Below are positions 50,420 to 63,480 of a DNA stretch of 64,000 bases, one piece after another. The stretch is taken from the NCBI RefSeq assembly GCF_902167145.1, contig NW_023367289.1:1-64000 (forward strand), in the 5' to 3' direction. Under the pieces are notes generated by a model. That model did not search any database. It saw only the letters and a list, made by a program, of their open reading frames with translations, and was not told where the DNA came from. The position numbers were made by a program, and so were the translations under genes. The stretch is from Zea mays. Lineage: Eukaryota > Streptophyta > Magnoliopsida > Poales > Poaceae. The first letter of the stretch is position 1; the number at the start of each line of letters is the position of its first letter.

Positions 50420-53400
50420 GCCTTCGATATTATTGAAAATGGTCATTCATGGCTATTTTCGGCAAAATGGGGGTTGTGTGGCCATTGATCGTCGACCAGA
50501 GGCTCATACACCTCACCCCACATATGTTTCCTTGTCGTAGATCACATTCTTGGATTTCTGGTGGAGACCATTTCTTGGTCAAAAATCCGTAGGTGTTAGC
50601 CTTCGATATTATTGAAAATGGTCGTTCATGGCTATTTTCGACAAAAATGGAGGTTGTGTGGCCATTGATCATCGACCAGAGGCTCATACACCTCACCCCA
50701 CATATGTTTCCTTGCCATAGATCACATTCTTGGATTTCTGGTGGAGACCATTTCTTGGTCAAAAATCCGTAGGTGTTAGCCTTCGGTATTATTGAAAATG
50801 GTCGTTCATGGCTATTTTCGACAAAAATGGGGGTTGTGTGGCCATTGATCATCGACCAGACGCTCATACACCTCACCCCACATATGTTTCCTTGCCATAG
50901 ATCACATTCTTGGATTTCTGGTGGAGACCATTTCTTGGTCTAAAATCCGTAGGTGTTAGCCTCTAGTATTATTGAAAATGGTCGCTCATGGCTATTTTCA
51001 AGGTCGCTCATGGCTATTTTCATAAAAAATGGGGGTTGTGTGGCCATTTATCATCGACTAGAGGCTCATAAACCTCACCCCACATATGTTTCCTTGCCAT
51101 AGATTACATTCTTGGATTTCTGGTGGAAACCATTTCTTGGTTAAAAACTCGTACGTGTTAGCCTTCGGTATTATTGAAAATGGTCATTCATGGCTATTTT
51201 CGGCAAAATGGGGGTTGTGTGGCCATTGATCGTCGACCAGAGGCTCATACACCTCACCCCACATATGTTTCCTTGTCGTAGATCACATTCTTGGATTTCT
51301 GGTGGAGACCATTTCTTGGTCAAAAATCCGTAGGTGTTAGCCTTGGATATTATTGAAAATGGTCATTCATGGCTATTTTCGGCAAAATGGGGGTTGTGTG
51401 GCCATTGATCGTCGACCAGAGGATCATACACCTCACCCCACATATGTTTCCTTGTCGTAGATCACATTCTTGGATTTCTGGTGGAGACCATTTCTTGGTC
51501 AAAAATCCGTAGGTGTTAGCCTTCGATATTATTGAAAATGGTCGTTCATGGCTATTTTCGACAAAAATGGGGGTTGTGTGGCCATTGATCATCGACCAGA
51601 GGCTCATACACCTTACCCCACATATGTTTCCTTGCCATAGATCACATTCTTGGATTTCTGGTGGAGACCATTTCTTGGTCAAAAATCCGTAGGTGTTAGC
51701 CTTCGGTATTATTGAAAATGGTCGTTCATGGCTATTTTCGACAAAAATGGGGGTTGTGTGGCCATTGATCATCGACCAGACGCTCATACACCTCACCCCA
51801 CATATGTTTCCTTGCCATAGATCACATTCTTGGATTTCTGGTGGAGACCATTTCTTGGTCTAAAATCCGTAGGTGTTAGCCTCTAGTATTATTGAAAATG
51901 GTCGCTCATGGCTATTTTCAAGGTCGCTCATGGCTATTTTCATAAAAAATGGGGGTTGTGTGGCCATTGATCGTCGACCAGAGGCTCATACACCTCACCC
52001 CACATATGTTTCCTTGCCATAGATCACATTCTTGGATTTCTGGTGGAGACCATTTCTTGGTCAAAAATCCGTAGGTGTTAGCCTTCGGTATTATTGAAAA
52101 TGGTCGTTCATGGCTATTTTCGACAAAAATGGGGGTTGTGTGGCCATTGATCATCGACCAGACGCTCATACACCTCACCCCACATATGTTTCCTTGCCAT
52201 AGATCACATTCTTGGATTTCTAGTGGAGACCATTTCTAGGTCTAAAATCCGTAGGTGTTAGCCTCTAGTATTATTGAAAATGGTCGCTCATGGCTATTTT
52301 CAAGGTCGCTCATGGCTATTTTCATTAAAAATGGGGGTTGTGTGGCCATTTATCATCGACTAGAGGCTCATAAACCTCACCCCACATATGTTTCCTTGCC
52401 ATAGATTACATTTTTGGATTTCTGGTGGAAACCATTTCTTGGTTAAAAACTCGTACGTGTTAGCCTTCGGTATTATTGAAAATGGTCATTCATGGCTATT
52501 TTCGGCAAAATGGGGGTTGTGTGGCCATTGATCGTCGACCAGAGGCTCATACACCTCACCCCACATATGTTTCCTAGTCGTAGATCACATTCTTGGATTT
52601 CTGGTGGAGACCATTTCTTGGTCAAAAATCCGTAGATGTTAGCCTTCGATATTATTGAAAATGGTCGTTCATGGCTATTTTCGACAAAAATGGAGGTTGT
52701 GTGGCCATTGATCATCGACCAGAGGCTCATACACCTCACCCCACATATGTTTCCTTGCCATAGATCACATTCTTGGATTTCTGGTGGAGACCATTTCTTG
52801 GTCAAAAATCCGTAGGTGTTAGCCTTCGGTATTATTGAAAATGGTCGTTCATGGCTATTTTCGACAAAAATGGGGGTTGTGTGGCCATTGATCATTGACC
52901 AGACGCTCATACACCTCACCCCACATATGTTTCCTTGCCATAGATCACATTCTTGGATTTCTGGTGGAGACCATTTCTTGGTCTAAAATCCGTAGGTGTT
53001 AGCCTCTAGTATTATTGAAAATGGTCGCTCATGGCTATTTTCAAGGTCGCTCATGGCTATTTTCATAAAAAATGGGGGTTGTGTGGCCATTTATCATCGA
53101 CTAGAGGCTCATAAACCTCACCCCACATATGTTTCCTTGCCATAGATTACATTCTTGGATTTCTGGTGGAAACCATTTCTTGGTTAAAAACTCGTACGTG
53201 TTAGCCTTCGGTATTATTGAAAATGGTCATTCATGGCTATTTTCGGCAAAATGGGGGTTGTGTGGCCATTGATCGTCGACCAGAGGCTCATACACCTCAC
53301 CCCACATATGTTTCCTTGTCGTAGATCACATTCTTGGATTTCTGGTGGAGACCATTTCTTGGTCAAAAATCCGTAGGTGTTATCCTTGGATATTATTGAA

Positions 53401-54560
53401 AATGGTCATTCATGGCTATTTTCGGCAAAATGGGGGTTGTGTGGCCATTGATCGTCGACCAGAGGATCATACACCTCACCCCACATATGTTTCCTTGTCG
53501 TAGATCACATTCTTGGATTTCTGGTGGAGACCATTTCTTGGTCAAAAATCCGTAGGTGTTAGCCTTCGATATTATTGAAAATGGTCGTTCATGGCTATTT
53601 TCGACAAAAATGGGGGTTGTGTGGCCATTGATCATCGACCAGAGGCTCATACACCTTACCCCACATATGTTTCCTTGCCATAGATCACATTCTTGGATTT
53701 CTGGTGGAGACCATTTCTTGGTCAAAAATCCGTAGGTGTTAGCCTTCGGTATTATTGAAAATGGTCGTTCATGGCTATTTTCGACAAAAATGGGGGTTGT
53801 GTGGCCATTGATCATCGACCAGACGCTCATACACCTCACCCCACATATGTTTCCTTGCCATAGATCACATTCTTGGATTTCTGGTGGAGACCATTTCTTG
53901 GTCTAAAATCCGTAGGTGTTAGCCTCTAGTATTATTGAAAATGGTCGCTCATGGCTATTTTCAAGGTCGCTCATGGCTATTTTCATAAAAAATGGGGGTT
54001 GTGTGGCCATTGATCGTCGACCAGAGGCTCATACACCTCACCCCACATATGTTTCCTTGCCATAGATCACATTCTTGGATTTCTGGTGGAGACCATTTCT
54101 TGGTCAAAAATCCGTAGGTGTTAGCCTTCGGTATTATTGAAAATGGTCGTTCATGGCTATTTTCGACAAAAATGGGGGTTGTGTGGCCATTGATCATCGA
54201 CCAGACGCTCATACACCTCACCCCACATATGTTTCCTTGCCATAGATCACATTCTTGGATTTCTGGTGGAGACCATTTCTTGGTCTAAAATCCGTAGGTG
54301 TTAGCCTCTAGTATTATTGAAAATGGTCGCTCATGGCTATTTTCAAGGTCGCTCATGGCTATTTTCATAAAAAATGGGGGTTGTGTGGCCATTTATCATC
54401 GACTAGAGGCTCATAAACCTCACCCCACATATGTTTCCTTGCCATAGATTACATTCTTGGATTTCTGGTGGAAACCATTTCTTGGTTAAAAACTCGTACG
54501 TGTTAGCCTTCGGTATTATTGAAAATGGTCATTCATGGCTATTTTTGGCAAAATGGGGGT
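50420..54560 (+). repeat. Two tandem copies of a 2043-bp higher-order satellite unit
   Basis: Copy 1 (about 50420-52470) and copy 2 (about 52473-54550) share rare variants exactly 2043 bp apart: ATGGAGGTTGTG near 50648 and 52691, CTTGGATATTATT near 51343 and 53386, AGAGGATCATACACC near 51418 and 53461, and ACACCTTACCCC near 51608 and 53651. The unit can be split into steps of about 920, 382 and 741 bp between GACGCTCATACACC marks. Confidence 0.85.
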
Positions 54561-57500
54561 TGTGTGGCCATTGATCATCGACCAGAGGCTCGTACACCTC
54601 ACCCCACATATGTTTCCTTGCCATAGATCACATTATTGGATTTCTGGTGGAGACCATTTCTTGGTCAAAAATCCGTACGTGTTAGCCTTTGGTATTTTTG
54701 AAAATGATCATTCATGGCTATTTTCGACAAAAATGGGGGTTGTGTGGCCATTGATCATCGACTAGAGGCTCATACACCTCACCCCACATATTTTTCCTTG
54801 CCATAGATCACATTCTTGGATTTCTGGTGGAGACCATTTCTTGGTCAAAAATCCGTAGGTGTTAGCCTTCGGTATTATTGAAAATGGTCATTCATGGCTA
54901 TTTTCGACAAAAATGGGGGTTGTGTGGCCATTGATCATCGACCAGACGCTCATACACCTCACCCCACATATGTTTCCTTGCCATAGATCACATTCTTGGA
55001 TTTCTGGTGGAGACCATTTCTTGGTCTAAAATCCGTAGGTGTTAGCCTCTAGTATTATTGAAAATGGTCGCTCATGGCTATTTTCAAGGTCGCTCATGGC
55101 TATTTTCATAAAAAATGGAGCTTGTGTGGCCATTTATCATCAACTAGAGGCTCATAAACCTCACCCCACATATGTTTCCTTGCCATAGATTACATTCTTG
55201 GATTTCTGGTGGAGACCATTTCTTGGTTAAAAACTCGTACGTGTTAGCCTTCGGTATTATTGAAAATGGTCATTCATGGGTATTTTCGGCAAAATGGGGG
55301 TTGTGTGGCCATTGATCGTCGACCAGAGGCTCATACACCTCACCCCACATATGTTTCCTTGCCATAGATCATATTCTTGGATTTCTGGTGGAGACCATTT
55401 CTTGGTCAAAAATTCCGTAGGTGTTAGCCTTCGGTATTATTGTAAATGGTCATTGATGGCTATTTTCGACAAAAATGGGGGTTGTGTGGCCATTGATCAT
55501 CGACCAGAGGCTCATACACCTCACTACACATATGTTTCCTTGCCATAGATCACATTCTTGGATTTATGGTGGAGACCATTTCTTGGTCAAAAATCCGTAG
55601 GTGTTAGCCTTCAATGTCATTGAAAATGGTCGTTCATGGCTATTTTCGACAAAAATTAGGGTTGTGTGGCCATTGATCGTCGACCAGAGGCTCATACACC
55701 TCACCCCACATATGTTTCCTTGCCATAGATCACATTCTTGGATTTCTGGTGGAGACCATTTCTTGGTCAAAAATCCGTAGGTGTTAGCCTTCGGTATTAT
55801 TGAAAATGGTCGTTCATGGCTATTTTCGACAAAAATGGGGGTTGTGTGGCCATTGATCATCGACCAGACGCTCATACACCTCACCCCACATATGTTTCCT
55901 TGCCATAGATCACTTTCTTGGATTTCTGGTGGAGACCATTTCTTGGTTAAAAACTCGTACGTGTTAGCCTTCGGTATTATTGAAAATGGTCATTCATGGC
56001 TATTTTCGGCAAAATGGGGGTTGTGTGGCCATTGATCATCGACCGGAGGCTCGTACACCTCACCCCACATATGTTTCCTTGCCATAGATCACATTCTTGG
56101 ATTTCTGGTGGAGACCATTTCTTGGTTAAAAATCCGTACGTGTTAGCCTTTGGTATTTTTGAAAATGGTCATTCATGGCTATTTTCGACAAAAATGGGGG
56201 TTGTGTGGCCATTGATCATCGACTAGAGGCTCATACACCTCACCCCACATATGTTTCCTTGCCATAGATCACATTCTTGGATTTCTGGTGGAGACCATTT
56301 CTTGGTAAAAAATCTGTAGGTGTTAGCCTTCGATATTATTGAAAATGGTCGTTCATGGCTATTTTCGACAAAAATGGGGGTTGTGTGGCCATTGATCATC
56401 GACCAGACGCTCATACACCTCACCCCACATATGTTTCCTTGCCATAGATCACATTCTTGGATTTCTGGTGGAGACCATTTCTTGGTCTAAAATCCGTAGG
56501 TGTTAGCCTCTAGTATTATTGAAAATGGTCGCTCATGGCTATTTTCAAGGTCGCTCATGGCTATTTTCATAAAAAATGGGGGTTGTGTGGCCATTTATCA
56601 TCGACTAGAGGCTCATAAACCTCACCCCACATATGTTTCATTGCCATAGATTACATTCTTGGATTTCTGGTGGAAACCATTTCTTGGTTAAAAACTCGTA
56701 CGTGTTAGCCTTCGGTATTATTGAAAATGGTCATTCATGGCTATTTTCGGCAAAATGGGGGTTGTGTGGCCATTGATCGTCGACCAGAGGCTCATACACC
56801 TCACCCCACATATGTTTCCTTGTCGTAGATCACATTCTTGGATTTCTGGTGGAGACCATTTCTTGGTCAAAAATCTGTAGGTGTTAGCCTTCGATATTAT
56901 TGAAAATGGTCATTCATGGCTATTTTCGGCAAAATGGGGGTTGTGTGGCCATTGATCGTCGACCAGAGGCTCATACACCTCACCCCACATATGTTTCCTT
57001 GTCGTAGATCACATTCTTGGATTTCTGGTGGAGACCATTTCTTGGTCAAAAATCAGTAGGTGTTAGCCTTCGATATTATTGAAAATGGTCGTTCATGGCT
57101 ATTTTCGACAAAAATGGAGGTTGTGTGGCCATTGATCATCGACCAGAGGCTCATACACCTCACCCCACATATGTTTCCTTGCCATAGATCACATTCTTGG
57201 ATTTCTGGTGGAGACCATTTCTTGGTCAAAAATCCGTAGGTGTTAGCCTTCGGTATTATTGAAAATGGTCGTTCATGGCTATTTTCGACAAAAATGGGGG
57301 TTGTGTGGCCATTGATCATCGACCAGACGCTCATACACCTCACCCCACATATGTTTCCTTGCCATAGATCACATTCTTGGATTTCTGGTGGAGACCATTT
57401 CTTGGTCTAAAATCCGTAGGTGTTAGCCTCTTGTATTATTGAAAATGGTCGCTCATGGCTATTTTCAAGGTCGCTCATGGCTATTTTCATAAAAAATGGG

Positions 57501-57637
57501 GGTTGTGTGGCCATTTATCATCGACTAGAGGCTCATAAACCTCACCCCACATATGTTTCCTTGCCATAGATTAAATTCTTGGATTTCTGGTGGAAACCAT
57601 TTCTTGGTTAAAAACTCGTACGTGTTAGCCTTCGGTA

Positions 57638-60600
57638 TTATTGAAAATGGTCATTCATGGCTATTTTCGGCAAAATGGGGGTTGTGTGGCCATTGATCGT
57701 CGACCAGAGGCTCATACACCTCACCCCACATATGTTTCCTTGTCGTAGATCACATTCTTGGATTTCTGGTGGAGACCATTTCTTGGTCAAAAATCCGTAG
57801 GTGTTAGCCTTCGATATTATTGAAAATGGTCGTTCATGGCTATTTTCGACAAAAATGGGGGTTGTGTGGCCATTGATCATCGACCAGAGGCTCATACACC
57901 TCACCCCACATATGTTTCCTTGCCATAGATCACATTCTTGGATTTCTGGTGGAGACCATTTATTGGTCAAAAATCCGTAGGTGTTAGCCTTCGGTATTAT
58001 TGAAAATGGTCGTTCATGGCTATTTTCGACAAAAATGGGGGTTGTGTGGCCATTGATCATCGACCAGACGCTCATACACCTCACCCCACATATGTTTCCT
58101 TGCCATAGATCACATTCTTGGATTTCTGGTGGAGACCATTTCTTGGTCTAAAATCCGTAGGTGTTAGCCTCTAGTATTATTGAAAATGGTCGCTCATGGC
58201 TATTTTCAAGGTCGCTCATGGCTATTTTCATAAAAAATGGGGGTTGTGTGGCCATTGATCGTCGACCAGAGGCTCATACACCTCACCCCACATATGTTTC
58301 CTTGCCATAGATCACATTCTTGGATTTCTGGTGGAGACCATTTCTTGGTCAAAATTCCGTAGGTGTTAGCCTTCGGTATTATTGAAAATGGTCGTTCATG
58401 GCTATTTTCGACAAAAATGGGGGTTGTGTGGCCATTGATCATCGACCAGACGCTCATACACCTCACCCCACATATGTTTCCTTGCCATAGATCACATTCT
58501 TGGATTTCTGGTGGAGACCATTTCTTGGTCTAAAATTCGTAGGTGTTAGCCTCTAGTATTTTTGAAAATGGTCGCTCATGGCTATTTTCAAGGTCGCTCA
58601 TGGCTATTTTCATAAAAAATGGGGGTTGTGTGGCCATTTATCATCGACTAGAGGCTCATAAACCTCACCCCACATATGTTTCCTTGCCATAGATTACATT
58701 CTTGGATTTCTGGTGGAAACCATTTCTTGGTTAAAAACTCGTACGTGTTAGCCTTCGGTATTATTGAAAATGGTCATTCATGGCTATTTTCGGTAAAATG
58801 GGGGTTGTGTGGCCATTGATCGTCGACCAGAGGCTCATACACCTCACCCCACATATGTTTCCTTGTCGTAGATCACATTCTTGGATTTCTGGTGGAGACC
58901 ATTTCTTGGTCAAAAATCCATAGGTGTTAGCCTTCGATATTATTGAAAATGGTCGTTCATGGCTATTTTCGACAAAAATAGGGGTTGTGTGGCCATTGAT
59001 TATCGACCAGAGGCTCATACACCTCACCCCACATATGTTTCCTTGCCATAGATCACATTCTTGGATTTCTGGTGGAGACCATTTCTTGGTCAAAAATCCG
59101 TAGGTGTTAGCCTTCGGTATTATTGTAAATGGTCATTCATGGCTATTTTCGACAAAAATGGGGGTTGTGTGGCCATTGATCATCGACCAGAGGCTAATAC
59201 ACCTCACCCCACATATGTTTCCTTGCCATAGATCACATTCTTGGATTTCTGGTGGAGACCATTTCTTGGTCAAAAATCCGTAAGTCTTAGCCTCTAATAT
59301 TATTGAAAATGGTCGCTCATGGCTATTTTCAAGGTCACTCATGGCTATTTTCATAAAAAATGGGGGTTGTGTGGCCATTTATCATCGACTAGAGGCTCAT
59401 AAACCTCACCCCACATATGTTTCCTTGCCATAGATTACATTCTTGGATTTCTGGTGGAAACCATTTCTTGGTTAAAAACTCGTACGTGTTAGCCTTCGGT
59501 ATTATTGAAAATGGTCATTCATGGCTATTTTTCGGCAAAATGGGGGTTGTGTGGCCATTGATCGTCGACCAGAGGCTCATACACCTCACCCCACATATGT
59601 TTCCTTGTCGTAGATCACATTCTTGGATTTCTAGTGGAGACCATTTCTTGGTCAAAAATCCGTAGGTGTTAGCCTTCGATATTATTGAAAATGGTCGTTC
59701 ATGGCTATTTTCGACAAAAATGGGGGTTGTGTGGCCATTGATCATCGACCAAAGGCTCATACACCTCACCCCACATATGTTTCCTTGCCATAGATCACAT
59801 TCTTGGATTTCTGGTGGAGACCATTTATTGGTCAAAAATCCGTAGGTGTTAGCCTTCGGTATTATTGAAAATGGTCGTTCATGCCTATTTTCGACAAAAA
59901 TGGGGGTGGTGTGGCCATTGATCATCGACCAGACGCTCATACACCTCACCCTACATATGTTTCCTTGCCATAGATCACATTCTTGGATTTCTGGTGGAGA
60001 CCATTTCTTGGTCTAAAATCCGTAGGTGTTAGCCTCTAGTATTATTGAAAATGGTCGCTCATGGCTATTTTCAAGGTCGCTCATGGCTATTTTCATAAAA
60101 AATGGGGGTTGTGTGGCCATTGATCGTCGACCAGAGGCTCATACACCTCACCCCACATATGTTTCCTTGCCATAGATCACATTCTTGGATTTCTGGTGGA
60201 GACCATTTCTTGGTCAAAATTCCGTAGGTGTTAGCCTTCGGTATTATTGAAAATGGTCGTTCATGGCTATTTTCGACAAAAATGGGGGTTGTGTGGCCAT
60301 TGATCATCGACCAGACGCTCATACACCTCACCCCACATATGTTTCCTTGCCATAGATCACATTCTTGGATTTCTGGTGGAGACCATTTCTTGGTCTAAAA
60401 TTCGTAGGTGTTAGCCTCTAGTATTATTGAAAATGGTCGCTCATGGCTATTTTCAAGGTCGCTCATGGCTATTTTCATAAAAAATGGGGGTTGTGTGGCC
60501 ATTTATCATCGACTAGAGGCTCATAAACCTCACCCCACATATGTTTCCTTGCCATAGATTACATTCTTGGATTTCTGGTGGAAACCATTTCTTGGTTAAA

Positions 60601-63480
60601 AACTCGTACGTGTTAGCCTTCGGTATTATTGAAAATGGTCATTCATGGCTATTTTCGGCAAAATGGGGGTTGTGTGGCCATTGATCGTCGACCAGAAGCT
60701 CATACACCTCACCCCACATATGTTTCCTTGTCGTAGATCACATTCTTGGATTTCTGGTGGAGACCATTTCTTGGTTAAAAACTCGTACGTGTTAGCCTTC
60801 GGTATTATTGAAAATGGTCATTCATGGCTATTTTCGGCAAAATGGGGGTTGTGTGGCCATTGATCGTCGACCAGAGGCTCATACACCTCACCCCACATAT
60901 GTTTCCTTGTCGTAGATCACATTCTTGGATTTCTGGTGGAGACCATTTCTTGGTCAAAAATCCATAGGTGTTAGCCTTCGATATTATTGAAAATGGTCGT
61001 TCATGGCTATTTTCGACAAAAATGGGGGTTGTGTGGCCATTGATTATCGACCAGAGGCTCATACACCTCACCCCACATATGTTTCCTTGCCATAGATCAC
61101 ATTCTTGGATTTCTGGTGGAGACCATTTCTTGGTCAAAAATCCGTAGGTGTTAGCCTTCGGTATTATTGTAAATGGTCATTCATGGCTATTTTCGACAAA
61201 AATGGGGGTTGTGTGGCCATTGATCATCGACCAGAGGCTCATACACCTCACCCCACATATGTTTCCTTGCCATAGATCACATTCTTGGATTTCTGGTGGA
61301 GACCATTTCTTGGTCAAAAATCCGTAGGTCTTAGCCTCTAATATTATTGAAAATGGTCGCTCATGGCTATTTTCAAGGTCACTCATGGCTATTTTCATAA
61401 AAAATGGGGGTTGTGTGGCCATTTATCATCGACTAGAGGCTCATAAACCTCACCCCACATATGTTTCCTTGCCATAGATTACATTCTTGGATTTCTGGTG
61501 GAAACCATTTCTTGGTTAAAAACTCGTACGTGTTAGCCTTCGGTATTATTGAAAATGGTCATTCATGGCTATTTTTCGGCAAAATGGGGGTTGTGTGGCC
61601 ATTGATCGTCGACCAGAGGCTCATACACCTCACCCCACATATGTTTCCTTGTCGTAGATCACATTCTTGGATTTCTGGTGGAGACCATTTCTTGGTCAAA
61701 AATCCGTAGGTGTTAGCCTTCGATATTATTGAAAATGGTCGTTCATGGCTATTTTCGACAAAAATGGGGGTTGTGTGGCCATTGATCATCGACCAAAGGC
61801 TCATACACCTCACCCCACATATGTTTCCTTGCCATAGATCACATTCTTGGATTTCTGGTGGAGACCATTTATTGGTCAAAAATCCGTAGGTGTTAGCCTT
61901 CGGTATTATTGAAAATGGTCGTTCATGCCTATTTTCGACAAAAATGGGGGTTGTGTGGCCATTGATCATCGACCAGACGCTCATACACCTCACCCCACAT
62001 ATGTTTCCTTGCCATAGATCACATTCTTGGATTTCTGGTGGAGACCATTTCTTGGTCTAAAATCCGTAGGTGTTAGCCTCTAGTATTATTGAAAATGGTC
62101 GCTCATGGCTATTTTCAAGGTCGCTCATGGCTATTTTCATAAAAAATGGGGGTTGTGTGGCCATTGATCGTCGACCAGAGGCTCATACACCTCACCCCAC
62201 ATATGTTTCCTTGCCATAGATCACATTCTTGGATTTCTGGTGGAGACCATTTCTTGGTCAAAATTCCGTAGGTGTTAGCCTTCGGTATTATTGAAAATGG
62301 TCGTTCATGGCTATTTTCGACAAAAATGGGGGTTGTGTGGCCATTGATCATCGACCAGACGCTCATACACCTCACCCCACATATGTTTCCTTGCCATAGA
62401 TCACATTCTTGGATTTCTGGTGGAGACCATTTCTTGGTCTAAAATTCGTAGTTGTTAGCCTCTAGTATTATTGAAAATGGTCGCTCATGGCTATTTTCAA
62501 GGTCGCTCATGGCTATTTTCATAAAAAATGGGGGTTGTGTGGCCATTTATCATCGACTAGAAGCTCATAAACCTCACCCCACATATGTTTCCTTGCCATA
62601 GATTACATTCTTGGATTTCTGGTGGAAACCATTTCTTGGTTAAAAACTCGTACATGTTAGCCTTCGGTATTATTGAAAATGGTCATTCATGGCTATTTTC
62701 GGCAAAATGGGGGTTGTGTGGCCATTGATCGTCGACCAGAGGCTCATACACCTCACCCCACATATGTTTCCTTGTCGTAGATCACATTCTTGGATTTCTG
62801 GTGGAGACCATTTCTTGGTCATAAATCCATAGGTGTTAGCCTTCGATATTATTGAAAATGGTCGTTCATGGCTATTTTCGACAAAAATGGGGGTTGTGTG
62901 GCCATTGATTATCGACCAGAGGCTCATACACCTCACCCCACATATGTTTCCTTGCCATAGATCACATTCTTGGATTTCTGGGGGAGACCATTTCTTGGTC
63001 AAAAATCCGTAGGTGTTAGCCTTCGGTATTATTGTAAATGGTCATTCATGGCTATTTTCGACAAAAATGGGGGTTGTGTGGCCATTGATCATCGACCAGA
63101 GGCTCATACACCTCACCCCACATATGTTTCCTTGCCATAGATCACATTCTTGGATTTCTGGTGGAGACCATTTCTTGGTCAAAAATCCGTAGGTCTTAGC
63201 CTCTAATATTATTGAAAATGGTCGCTCATGGCTATTTTCAAGGTCGCTCATGGCTATTTTCATAAAAAATGGGGGTTGTGTGGCCATTTATCATCGACTA
63301 GAGGCTCATAAACCTCACCCCACATATGTTTCCTTGCCATAGATTACATTCTTGGATTTCTAGTGGAAACCATTTCTTGGTTAAAAACTCGTACGTGTTA
63401 GCCTTCGGTATTATTGAAAATGGTCATTCATGGCTATTTTCGGCAAAATGGGGGTTGTGTGGCCATTGATCGTCGACCAG
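57638..63480 (+). repeat. Three tandem copies of a 1865/2044-bp higher-order satellite unit
   Basis: The rare word CCATTTATTGG occurs at 57956, 59821 and 61865, and CAAAATTCCGTAGG near 58350, 60215 and 62259. Steps are therefore 1865 then 2044 bp. The 179-bp difference is one extra monomer, visible near 60650-60830. Copies 2 and 3 also share ATTTTTCGGC (extra T) at about 59525 and 61569. Confidence 0.85.
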
